DNA of 17,839 bases from Oscillospiraceae bacterium (lineage in GTDB: Bacteria; Bacillota; Clostridia; Oscillospirales; Ruminococcaceae): NCBI GenBank assembly GCA_020024235.1, contig JAHHUA010000017.1, positions 1 to 17,839 on the forward strand, given 5' to 3'. Shown piece after piece: positions 1-6,329 of this stretch. Numbering within the stretch: the first letter of the stretch is position 1; each line of letters starts with the position of its first letter. The notes beneath the pieces are model-generated. The model searched no databases and was not told the origin of the DNA. It worked only from the letters and a program-made list of their open reading frames with translations. Position numbers and translations under genes: made by a program.

Positions 1-57
1 AAGAATTAAAACAAGGGTTGTTAAAGTAAAGTTTAAATAATTGACATCGGGATCCAT
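1..57 (-). CDS. 5' end of a membrane protein (partial)
   Basis: Only the first 19 codons lie in the window; the gene runs off the left edge. The start is an ATG at 57-55 on the minus strand, preceded at good distance by an AGGAGAA ribosome binding site (about 62-69 on the plus strand). The visible product begins MDPDVNYLNF and then turns hydrophobic (TLTTLVLIL), as at the start of a first membrane helix. A short acidic N-terminus followed at once by a hydrophobic helix is common in CNNM/CorC-type (hemolysin C family) transporters, but this is a guess from too few residues. The gene is divergent from cbiF and separated from it by about 470 bases. Confidence 0.55.
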   Translation of the reverse strand, partial: MDPDVNYLNFTLTTLVLIL

Positions 58-100
58 TTCCGTTCTCCTTTTTAAATATTAATAATATCGTATAAAATCT

Positions 101-129
101 ATTTTATATAATTTTAATGCTTTTGTCAA
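101..129 (-). promoter_or_regulatory. Candidate sigma-A promoter for the partial left-edge gene
   Basis: On the minus strand a perfect TTGACA -35 (129-124) is followed after 17 bases by TAAAAT (106-101), about 45 bases upstream of the start codon. TGTCAA, the plus-strand form of the -35 hexamer, recurs at 138-143 and 166-171, so the hexamer may also be part of a repeated binding site. Confidence 0.4.
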
Positions 130-193
130 ATAGAAAATGTCAAATTACAAACACAAAAGAAAAATTGTCAAACTCAAAGATAATTATATTTTA

Positions 194-222
194 TTGACCT
201 TATATGGGTAAAATGATATAAT
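194..222 (+). promoter_or_regulatory. Strong candidate sigma-A promoter upstream of cbiF
   Basis: TTGACC (194-199), a 17-base spacer and TATAAT (217-222), with an extended -10 TGA immediately before it. Transcription would begin near 229, giving a leader of about 300 bases before cbiF. The palindrome at 260-277 would then lie inside the transcribed leader, where a bound repressor could block elongation. Confidence 0.55.
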
Positions 223-259
223 ATCAGTAAAAATTTCGATATTATACAGTTGTAAAACT

Positions 260-277
260 TACTAACAATCGTTAGTA
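260..277. promoter_or_regulatory. Palindromic operator candidate 1 upstream of cbiF
   Basis: TACTAAC-AATC-GTTAGTA is a perfect 7-4-7 inverted repeat. Its core, CTAAC-N4-GTTAG, has the same half-site length and spacing as Crp/Fnr-family boxes, although the half-site sequence itself is not a known consensus to me. A partial copy (GCTAAC) follows at 280-285. The regulator is unknown. Confidence 0.45.
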
Positions 278-368
278 TTGCTAACAAAAAATTATTGATA
301 GTCTGATGTTTATATATTAATATTAGCTATAAATTTGACTAATAAATCATATTTAAGATACTTTACTT

Positions 369-384
369 GCTAACAATAGCTAGT
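369..384. promoter_or_regulatory. Palindromic operator candidate 2 upstream of cbiF
   Basis: GCTAAC-AATA-GCTAGT is an imperfect version of the 260-277 palindrome: same half-site length and spacing, and a near-identical spacer (AATA against AATC). It sits about 109 bases downstream of site 1. It would overlap the start site of the weak promoter at 335-362, or lie about 45 bases upstream of a start driven by the TATAAT at 410-415. Its similarity to site 1 makes chance less likely than for either site alone. Confidence 0.35.
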
Positions 385-527
385 TTAAAATTATGGTGAA
401 TTTAATATATATAATATTCTTAAAAAACAATACATTATGAAAATTATTATTATGATAAAATAAATACTATAATCTATATATTTATTTTAAATAAAGATAT
501 AACAAAATCTGAAAAGGAGAATAAATT

Positions 528-1283
528 ATGGTACATTTTGTTGGAGCAGGCAGCGGTGCTGTGGATTTAATCACTGTAAGAGGGGCAAAACTTTTGGAAC
601 AGGCTGATGTTATTATATATGCAGGCAGTCTTGTGAATCCCGAACTATTAAAATATGCCAAGGAGGGCTGTGAAATCCACAACAGTGCATATATGACATT
701 GGATGAAGTAATTGATGAAATTGAAAAAGCTGAAAATGCAGGTAAAATGACTGTCAGACTTCACACAGGGGACCCTTGTGTTTATGGTGCAATAAAAGAA
801 CAAATGGACAGACTAACTCCTATGGGAATAGAATTTGATGTGGTTCCCGGTGTTTCCAGTTTCTGCGGAGCGGCTTCTGTCCTGAAAGCTGAGTACACTT
901 TGCCAAATGTGAGCCAAAGCGTTATTATTACCAGAATGGCAGGAAGAACTCCTGTTCCAGAAAAAGAAAATATCCGTGCAATGGCCTCACACCAGTGTTC
1001 TATGGTAATTTTCCTAAGCACGGGACTTTTGGAAGAACTTTCCAGTGAGCTTATTGCAGGCGGATATTCACCTGATACAAAAGCTGCTCTTGTATATAAA
1101 GCCACATGGCCTGATGAAAAAATTTGCAGATGTACAGTAGGTACATTGGCTCAAACAGCCAAAGAAAACAACATTACCAAGACTGCACTTACTGTTGTGG
1201 GAGAATTTTTAGGCGATAATTACGACCTTTCCAAGCTCTATGACCCAACTTTTGAAACAGAGTTTAGAAAAGCGAGTAAATAA
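528..1283 (+). CDS. cbiF: Cobalt-precorrin-4 C11-methyltransferase
   Basis: A SAM-dependent methyltransferase of corrin-ring synthesis that, by family, methylates C11 of cobalt-precorrin-4 to give cobalt-precorrin-5A. The 251-residue length is normal. Visible family motifs are the N-terminal GAGSGAVDLITVRG loop (6-19), the SAM-site segment HTGDPCVYGA (79-88) and VPGVSSFCGAAS (106-117). The start is supported by AAAAGGAG about 8 bases before the ATG. It is first of the trio cbiF-cbiG-cbiH; its stop is two bases before the cbiG ATG, so the two are probably co-translated. CobM is the aerobic-pathway homologue. The cbiG neighbour favours the anaerobic, cobalt-early route. Confidence is high for family and good for the exact position methylated. 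Confidence 0.93.
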   Translation: MVHFVGAGSGAVDLITVRGAKLLEQADVIIYAGSLVNPELLKYAKEGCEIHNSAYMTLDEVIDEIEKAENAGKMTVRLHTGDPCVYGAIKEQMDRLTPMGIEFDVVPGVSSFCGAASVLKAEYTLPNVSQSVIITRMAGRTPVPEKENIRAMASHQCSMVIFLSTGLLEELSSELIAGGYSPDTKAALVYKATWPDEKICRCTVGTLAQTAKENNITKTALTVVGEFLGDNYDLSKLYDPTFETEFRKASK

Positions 1284-1285
1284 AA

Positions 1286-1948
1286 ATGAAAATAAAAATA
1301 ATTGCGTGCAGTCTAAAGGGCTATGAATTGGGGCAAAAAATTGCAAAAAAATACGGTTGTACCGTAGACAGCGGTTCAAAAAAAGCTTCGGAAAAACTGA
1401 ACATCTCATTTGTAAACCACTATGAATGGGCAAAAGAAAATTTTGACAAATGTGATGCCTTGATTTTTATAGGGGCTGTGGGAATAGCTGTCCGTTCTGT
1501 AGGAAAATTGCTTAAATCAAAGCTCACAGACCCTGCGGTAATCTGCATAGATGACTGCGGAAAATTTACTATACCTATTTTATCCGGCCATGTAGGAGGA
1601 GCTAACAAGCTGGCTTTGGAAATAAGTGAGTTTATAAACTCCACTCCGGTAGTAACTACTGCTACAGATATAAACAATATTTTTGCCATAGACAGCTGGG
1701 CGGTGGAACAGGGTTTACAAATTCTAAGACCTTATAAAATCAAAGAAGTGTCTGCAAAAATTCTCCATGGTGAGAATATTGTCATAAAAACCGAAGTCCC
1801 CATAATCGGACAAGTACCAAATGGTGTAAAGGTGGTAAGCTTTACGGAAAATTGCGATTTTGATGTGATAATAACCTCAAACGCCGATGAAAAATCCGAA
1901 AGTCTGTTGCTTTTATGGGATAAATCCACGAATAATATCAGTTTTTAA
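1286..1948 (+). CDS. cbiG: Cobalt-precorrin-5A hydrolase, short form lacking the CbiG C-terminal domain
   Basis: CbiG opens the delta-lactone of cobalt-precorrin-5A and releases the C20 fragment as acetaldehyde, giving precorrin-5B. The 220 residues match the N-terminal and middle CbiG domains. The recognisable core is DALIFIGAVGIAVRSVGKLL (about 57-76), DPAVICIDDCGKF (about 82-94), the signature ILSGHVGGANKLA (about 98-110) and VVTTATDINN (about 121-130). The protein ends right after a LLLLWDKS segment, where full-length proteins (usually 330 residues or more) pass into the CbiG_C domain. That domain is absent, and the 287 bases after the stop do not encode it in any frame I can read. It starts two bases after cbiF with only a weak ribosome binding site, which suggests translational coupling. 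Whether the short form is active is unknown; the missing domain may be encoded elsewhere. Confidence 0.85.
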   Translation: MKIKIIACSLKGYELGQKIAKKYGCTVDSGSKKASEKLNISFVNHYEWAKENFDKCDALIFIGAVGIAVRSVGKLLKSKLTDPAVICIDDCGKFTIPILSGHVGGANKLALEISEFINSTPVVTTATDINNIFAIDSWAVEQGLQILRPYKIKEVSAKILHGENIVIKTEVPIIGQVPNGVKVVSFTENCDFDVIITSNADEKSESLLLLWDKSTNNISF

Positions 1949-2140
1949 TTATATGAAATAAAAATCGGGTTTTGTGGTTTAAAAACAAAGTTAAAAATAT
2001 TTTGCCACAAAATACAGAATAAAAATTATGGTTTATTTTAAAATTAAATGTAATTTGCTGTATTATATAATGATAATATTACAAATTGTATATGAAAATA
2101 TCACAAAATACACCATAACTTTGAAAACAAGCGTTAATTT

Positions 2141-2169
2141 TTGAAAATTACATCAATATAGCTTATAAA
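2141..2169 (+). promoter_or_regulatory. Candidate promoter for cbiH
   Basis: TTGAAA (2141-2146), a 17-base spacer and TATAAA (2164-2169), about 70 bases before the cbiH start. Two further TATAAT hexamers (2188-2193, 2201-2206) lack good -35 partners. The cbiG-cbiH gap (1949-2235) has no gene. It contains a direct repeat CACAAAATACA at 2006-2016 and 2102-2112, and an 8-base inverted repeat TTTTGTGG/CCACAAAA (1970-1977/2005-2012). Confidence 0.4.
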
Positions 2170-2235
2170 AAAGAAAAATGATTTTTGTATAATTTTAGTT
2201 TATAATACATTAAGTATATAAAAGGCGGTATAATT

Positions 2236-2973
2236 ATGAAAAAAATATATGTTGTGGGCATGGGGCCCGGAAATAAAGAATACATGACCAATCAAGCCAT
2301 TGAAGCTATGACACAGAGCGAAACTCTCTTTGGCTATACAGTTTATTTGGATTTGCTGCAAGAAATGTTTCCGGAAAAAGAGATGGTTTCCACACCTATG
2401 AAGCAGGAAATTGAAAGATGTCGTCTTGCTTTGGAACAAGCCGACAAAGGTAAAGTAGTTTCCATGGTTTGCAGCGGTGATGCAGGAGTTTACGGTATGG
2501 CAGGACTTATTTATCAGCTTGCCGAAAAAGATTTTAAAGATGTTGAAATTGAAATTGTACCGGGAATTACCGCAGCTGTCAGTGGTGCAGCAGTTTTAGG
2601 AGCAGCTTTAATCCACGATTTTGCTGTAATTTCTCTCTCAGACTTGCTTACACCTATAGAAAAAATTGAAAAACGCATAGCCTGTGCCGCTGACGGAGAT
2701 TTTGTAATGTGTATTTACAATCCTTCCAGTAAAAAACGCCATGACTACCTTCAAAAAGCCTGTGATATTATAATGAAATACCAATCTGAAGATTTAGTTT
2801 GCGGAACAGTTAAAAACATAGGCAGAGATGGTCAGGTGTCAAAAATTATGACAATTAAGGAACTGCGAGATACGGAAGTTGATATGTTTACTACAGTATT
2901 TATCGGAAACAGCAGCACCAAAATTATAAACGGAAAAATGGTTACACCTCGTGGCTATGAAAAGAGAATGTAA
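2236..2973 (+). CDS. cbiH: Precorrin-3B / cobalt-factor III C17-methyltransferase
   Basis: Catalyses C17 methylation with ring contraction in corrin synthesis (CbiH in the anaerobic route, CobJ in the aerobic). The 245 residues match a single-domain enzyme with no fused partner. Key features are the N-terminal VVGMGPGNKEYMT loop (6-18), the SAM-site segment CSGDAGVYGMAG (79-90), VPGITAAVSGAA (108-119) and, further on, the family-typical FVMCIYNPSSKKR. The biochemical order is CbiH, then CbiF, then CbiG, so the three genes cover consecutive steps. The ribosome binding site is modest (AAAGGCGG), the gene has its own candidate promoter, and a strong terminator follows. In some genomes CbiH is fused to CbiG; here the missing CbiG C-terminal domain is not attached to it. 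Confidence 0.92.
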   Translation: MKKIYVVGMGPGNKEYMTNQAIEAMTQSETLFGYTVYLDLLQEMFPEKEMVSTPMKQEIERCRLALEQADKGKVVSMVCSGDAGVYGMAGLIYQLAEKDFKDVEIEIVPGITAAVSGAAVLGAALIHDFAVISLSDLLTPIEKIEKRIACAADGDFVMCIYNPSSKKRHDYLQKACDIIMKYQSEDLVCGTVKNIGRDGQVSKIMTIKELRDTEVDMFTTVFIGNSSTKIINGKMVTPRGYEKRM

Positions 2974-3033
2974 TAACCTTTATCCTGATTTTTTAAATTT
3001 TAAGGGTATAACAGCATTATATATTCAGTTTAT

Positions 3034-3066
3034 GCGGAAAATCAAAAAAGATTTTCCGCTTTTTTT
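3034..3066 (+). terminator. Rho-independent terminator after cbiH
   Basis: A perfect 10-bp stem GCGGAAAATC/GATTTTCCGC (3034-3043/3050-3059) with a six-A loop is followed by seven T. It closes the cobalamin trio and separates it from the polyamine unit. Confidence 0.92.
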
Positions 3067-3107
3067 ATTTTTAAGTTTAATAACATTAAATTTTTTATTT
3101 TATAATA

Positions 3108-3135
3108 TTGACTTTTTGAATAATATGTGTATAAT
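3108..3135 (+). promoter_or_regulatory. Candidate distal promoter of the regulator-pot unit
   Basis: TTGACT (3108-3113), a 16-base spacer and TATAAT (3130-3135), just after the cbiH terminator. It would give a leader of about 200 bases before the regulator gene. Confidence 0.45.
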
Positions 3136-3228
3136 GTAAATTGATTTTATTAAAAACAAATACATATTTTATTAATAAAAATACTGTCAAACCCTTTAAT
3201 CAAGCTGTTTTATTGTGTTTTTTATGGC

Positions 3229-3307
3229 TAAACAATAAGTTAATTTATAATTTATTTCAAAAACCGATTTTTAGCTTTATTGTTTAATTAATATTATTAT
3301 TTGTTTA
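3229..3307. repeat. TAAACAA/TTGTTTA repeats upstream of the pot regulator
   Basis: TAAACAATAA (3229-3238) is repeated in inverted orientation as TTATTGTTTA (3277-3286), a perfect 10-base inverted pair. A third copy of the core, TTGTTTA, lies at 3301-3307. They sit upstream of and next to a TATAAT at 3317-3322 that could be the -10 of a proximal promoter. Their placement fits operators for the XRE-cupin regulator encoded immediately downstream, but the region is very AT-rich and the assignment is inferred. Otherwise the 3067-3345 gap holds nothing recognisable. Confidence 0.3.
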
Positions 3308-3345
3308 GTATTAGTATATAATCAAGTGAAAAAAGGAGGATATTC

Positions 3346-3879
3346 ATGGATATTGGAGCTAAAATTAAACTTCTCAGAACCAAAAAATCTCTGACTTTAG
3401 AAGAACTTGCCAGTAGATGTGAGCTTACCAAAGGTTTTCTCTCACAGGTGGAAAGAAATCTTACCTCCCCTTCCATATCTACGCTGGATGATATTTTGGA
3501 AGCGTTGGGAACAAGCTTATCGGAGTTTTTTACCGAAGAAAGTACTGAAAATATAATTTTCAGAGAAAATGATTATTTTGTTGATGAACGGGATGGTTAC
3601 AAAATAAAATGGATTGTCCCCAACTGTCAAAAAAATAAAATGGAACCAATACTTGTGGAACTGGATTCCGGCTGCAATACATTTGAAGTTCCGGCAAATG
3701 ACGGCGAAGAATTTGGATATGTACTGGAAGGCAGTGTGGTTTTAATTAACGGCGATGACAGACACATAATAAAAAAAGGTGAAACTTTCTATTTAACTGG
3801 GAAAAATTTTCATTTCATTATAAATGAAAGAAAAACAACTGCAAAGATTTTGTGGATAGCTACACCCCCTATGTTTTAA
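3346..3879 (+). CDS. XRE-family regulator with cupin sensor domain (likely polyamine-uptake regulator)
   Basis: A 177-residue DNA-binding protein. Residues 5-60 form an XRE helix-turn-helix (IKLLRTKKSLTLEELA, then TKGFLSQVERNLTSPSISTL). Residues 100-177 form a cupin-2 domain (NDGEEFGYVLEGSVVLING, KKGETFYL, with His156). The HTH-cupin architecture is that of PuuR and related regulators of small-molecule genes. In many cupins of this type the GEE motif is preceded by histidine; here it is preceded by Asp119-Gly120, so metal binding may be altered. The start is fixed by a perfect AAAGGAGG. The gene lies 21 bases before potA with no terminator between, so it should be co-transcribed with, and probably control, the pot genes and itself. 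The ligand is inferred to be a polyamine from context only. Confidence 0.85.
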   Translation: MDIGAKIKLLRTKKSLTLEELASRCELTKGFLSQVERNLTSPSISTLDDILEALGTSLSEFFTEESTENIIFRENDYFVDERDGYKIKWIVPNCQKNKMEPILVELDSGCNTFEVPANDGEEFGYVLEGSVVLINGDDRHIIKKGETFYLTGKNFHFIINERKTTAKILWIATPPMF

Positions 3880-3900
3880 CATTAATTTGAGGAGGATATT

Positions 3901-5466
3901 ATGGAGAAAATAATTCAGTTTAAAAACATTGTTAAAGAATTTAACGGACAATTTGTACTCAAAGGGATTACTCTTGATATATATGAGAATGAATTTGTAA
4001 CACTTCTGGGTCCCTCCGGTTGCGGAAAAACCACTTTGCTGCGTATATTGGGAGGATTTTTAAACCCCACTGAAGGTCAGGTGATTTTTGATGGTGAAGA
4101 CATCAGCAATGTTCCTCCTTATAAAAGAGAAGTAAATACAGTATTCCAAAAATATGCACTTTTCCCCCACATGAATGTATATGACAATATTGCATTCGGA
4201 CTTAAAATAAAAAAGGAACCTAAGGACATTATCAAACAGAAAGTAATGAGAATGTTAAAGCTTGTTAATCTTGAAGATTACGGGGACAGAAATGTAACCG
4301 AAATGAGCGGTGGCCAGCAACAGCGAATTGCCATTGCCAGAGCTTTGGTAAATGAACCTAAGGTTTTGCTTTTGGATGAGCCTTTGGGAGCTTTGGATTT
4401 AAAACTGCGTAAAGAAATGCAGCATGAACTAAAAAGAATTCAGCAGGAAGTTGGAATTACATTTATTTTTGTAACTCATGACCAGGAAGAAGCTCTAACC
4501 ATGAGTGATAAAATAGTAGTTATAAATGACGGTGAGATTCAGCAAATAGGCACCCCTACCGATATTTATAATGAACCTATAAATGAATTTGTGGCAAACT
4601 TTATCGGTGAAAGCAATATTATTGACGGTGTTATGCTTAATGACTATGAAGTTTTGTTTGAAGATAAAAAATTTAAATGTGTAGATATGGGCTTTAAGCC
4701 AAATGAAAAAGTCGATGTAGTAATAAGACCTGAGGACCTTGATATTGTTCCTAAAGAAAAGGGCAAACTTAAAGGCACTGTTAAGTCTGTTCTGTTTAAA
4801 GGTGTACATTACGAAACCATAGTTGAAACCAGAGCAGGTACCAGCATCACCGTAAACATGAAAGTTTCCGAAGATAAGCCTGTAGAAAACAGTGAAGCAG
4901 GAGAAAAGATGAGTGCTAACGACTTTTATCTTGATGTGGCAGATATTGATGAACTCACTGATGCTGATATTATTGCAAGAGCAGATGCTCAGGCATGGCT
5001 CCCTGAAAAAGATGATGAACTTGTTTCCATTGTAGATGTAGAATATCGAATAGAAAAGAAAAACGGTATTTATCCTGTTAAGTTTACTACTTCTGCCGGT
5101 ACATTTGTAACTGCAAATATGATAGTTACCCATGAAAACAGAATTGTCAGCAATGTTTATCAGGAAGAAATTTATGCTGTTAATTTCTTTAAGAAAGTTG
5201 ATGAAATAAAGGAAAGCATTGCTTTGGACACGGACCTTAAAACATGGGCAAATGCTTCCGCATGGAGTTTGGAAGATGATTCATCAGTTGAAATTACAGA
5301 AGTTGATTATGATTTTGACCCGGAAAACATTACAGAGGGTGAATATCAGGTTACATTTAAAACACAGGGTTATGAGTACAAAGTGGACACCACTGACGAA
5401 TATCAGGTAGATGATGAAGTAGGGCTTAATTTTGACCCTGAAGACATCCATATTATGAGAAAGTAA
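3901..5466 (+). CDS. potA: Polyamine ABC importer ATPase PotA with a repeat insertion in its TOBE domain
   Basis: The cytoplasmic ATPase that powers spermidine/putrescine import through PotBC. The nucleotide-binding domain is complete: Walker A GPSGCGKTT (37-45), Q-loop Gln83, signature MSGGQQQR (135-142), Walker B LLLDE (156-160), D-loop GALD (163-166) and His193. A TOBE-type C-terminal domain begins near residue 240; VVIRPEDLDIV is at 273-283. At 521 residues it is about 150 longer than usual PotA proteins (about 350-380). The excess lies between GVHYETIVET (301-310) and GYEYKVDTTDEYQVDDEVGL (490-509), which would be adjacent in an ordinary PotA. The insert (about 311-488) is two tandem units of about 88 residues, acidic, with the pattern ND/NF, AxAxAW, VxVxY, GxYxVxFxT. 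The frame is intact. AGGAGG precedes the ATG. Confidence 0.93.
   Translation: MEKIIQFKNIVKEFNGQFVLKGITLDIYENEFVTLLGPSGCGKTTLLRILGGFLNPTEGQVIFDGEDISNVPPYKREVNTVFQKYALFPHMNVYDNIAFGLKIKKEPKDIIKQKVMRMLKLVNLEDYGDRNVTEMSGGQQQRIAIARALVNEPKVLLLDEPLGALDLKLRKEMQHELKRIQQEVGITFIFVTHDQEEALTMSDKIVVINDGEIQQIGTPTDIYNEPINEFVANFIGESNIIDGVMLNDYEVLFEDKKFKCVDMGFKPNEKVDVVIRPEDLDIVPKEKGKLKGTVKSVLFKGVHYETIVETRAGTSITVNMKVSEDKPVENSEAGEKMSANDFYLDVADIDELTDADIIARADAQAWLPEKDDELVSIVDVEYRIEKKNGIYPVKFTTSAGTFVTANMIVTHENRIVSNVYQEEIYAVNFFKKVDEIKESIALDTDLKTWANASAWSLEDDSSVEITEVDYDFDPENITEGEYQVTFKTQGYEYKVDTTDEYQVDDEVGLNFDPEDIHIMRK
4831..5364 (+). repeat. In-frame tandem repeat insertion within potA
   Basis: Encodes PotA residues about 311-488. 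Unit 1 runs from RAGTSITVNMKV to YPVKFTTS; unit 2 runs from AGTFVTANMIV to YQVTFKT. Aligned landmarks are AND-FYLDV with AVN-FFKKV, ARADAQAWL with WANASAWSL, VSIVDVEY with VEITEVDY, and GIYPVKFTTSAG with GEYQVTFKTQG. The repeat is seen at the protein level; at the DNA level the two units have clearly diverged. The layout resembles Ig-like repeats of Gram-positive surface proteins, which makes a cytoplasmic ATPase an unexpected place to find it. The exact edges are ambiguous because the TOBE strands flanking the insert resemble the end of each repeat. Confidence 0.7.
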
Positions 5467-5478
5467 GGAGGTGAAGAA

Positions 5479-6315
5479 TTGAAACAATTCAGAAAAATGT
5501 TTTATCCCTATTTGGTATGGATAAGCATAATGATTATACTTCCCATGCTTTTAATAGTATTTTACGCATTTACTCAGAAAGGAAACGATGTAACAACAAT
5601 TCGTTTTACATTGGATAATTTCAAATATTTTTTCAGTGATAAAATATTTTCCGATGTATTAAAGCGAAGCCTTTTAGTTGCCCTTTCTACAACAGTGATA
5701 TGTCTTGTTATCGGATACCCTACAGCTTATATTATTGCTAAGTCAAAGCCTAAGTCAAAAGCCTGTCTTATCTTACTTATTACATTTCCCACATGGATTA
5801 ATATGCTTGTAAGAACCTATGCCTGGATGGGTATTTTACAGGATAACGGAATTGTCAATAATTTTTTGGGCTTTTTTGGCATAGGCCCGGTAAAAATGCT
5901 ACATACATCCTTTGCAGTAATTTTGGGTATGGTTTATAACTTTGTACCATTTATGATTTTGCAGATTTACTCATCTCTTACCAAAATGGACAAAAGCCTT
6001 TTGGAAGCTTCCAGTGATTTGGGTGCAAATAAAGTTCAGAGTTTTTTAAGAGTTACTTTGCCTCTGTCTTTACCCGGTGTAATCAGTGGAATTACTTTGG
6101 TATTTTTGCCGGCGGTATCCAGTTTCTTCATTCCGAAACTTTTGGGCGGTGGACAATATATGCTTATCGGAAATGTAATTGAATCACAATTTCTCACCAT
6201 AGGCAACTGGAATTTGGGTTCGGCTATTTCTATGATAATGGCTGTAATTATTATGATTTCCATGTATATTACCAAAAAAGTAGATAAAGACCCGGCTTTA
6301 AAGTCTAATAGTTAA
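5479..6315 (+). CDS. potB: Polyamine ABC importer permease PotB
   Basis: A 278-residue integral membrane subunit of the spermidine/putrescine importer. It has about six hydrophobic segments, the first at residues 8-32. The ATPase-contact (EAA) loop is visible as LLEASSDLGANKVQSFLRVT near residues 174-193, followed by LPLSLPGVISG. The start is a TTG: the sequence TAAGGAGGTG, an almost perfect anti-16S match overlapping the potA stop, is followed seven bases later by TTG. The GTG inside that site is too close to serve. The gene is 12 bases after potA and 14 bases before potC, within one operon. By family it pairs with PotC to form the translocation path that receives cargo from PotD. Confidence 0.92.
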   Translation: MKQFRKMFYPYLVWISIMIILPMLLIVFYAFTQKGNDVTTIRFTLDNFKYFFSDKIFSDVLKRSLLVALSTTVICLVIGYPTAYIIAKSKPKSKACLILLITFPTWINMLVRTYAWMGILQDNGIVNNFLGFFGIGPVKMLHTSFAVILGMVYNFVPFMILQIYSSLTKMDKSLLEASSDLGANKVQSFLRVTLPLSLPGVISGITLVFLPAVSSFFIPKLLGGGQYMLIGNVIESQFLTIGNWNLGSAISMIMAVIIMISMYITKKVDKDPALKSNS

Positions 6316-6329
6316 AGGGGGGGAGAAAT

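Larger units (their letters stand above)
58..527. other. Divergent non-coding region between the left-edge gene and cbiF
   Basis: This 470-base, very AT-rich stretch holds no credible gene. It contains a minus-strand promoter (101-129), a strong plus-strand promoter (194-222), two related CTAAC-N4-G(T/C)TAG palindromes (260-277 and 369-384) and a weaker promoter-like pair (335-362, TTGACT-16-GATACT). A TATAAT at 410-415 has no obvious -35 element. No B12-box-like GCCACTG motif or cobalamin riboswitch architecture is recognisable, although the next gene is a cobalamin gene. The last 30 bases carry the cbiF ribosome binding site AAAAGGAG. Confidence 0.7.

Noticed and set aside
223..527. Cobalamin riboswitch before cbiF
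   Set aside because: The long leader invited the idea, but I find no B12-box-like motif and no GC-containing helices of the kind expected; the leader is almost entirely A and T.
1970..2012. Hairpin after cbiG as a terminator
   Set aside because: The loop is 27 bases, the stem is AT-rich and no T run follows. It is better treated as a repeat than as a terminator.
2951..3139. Short plus-strand frame overlapping the end of cbiH
   Set aside because: It runs through the cbiH terminator hairpin, lacks a ribosome binding site and encodes AT-derived low-complexity residues.
4495..5133. A 212-codon open frame antisense to potA
   Set aside because: It is fully inside the intact potA frame on the other strand. 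The product is rich in Tyr, Phe, Ile, Asn and Cys, as expected for the complement of an acidic coding region, and it has no recognisable domain.
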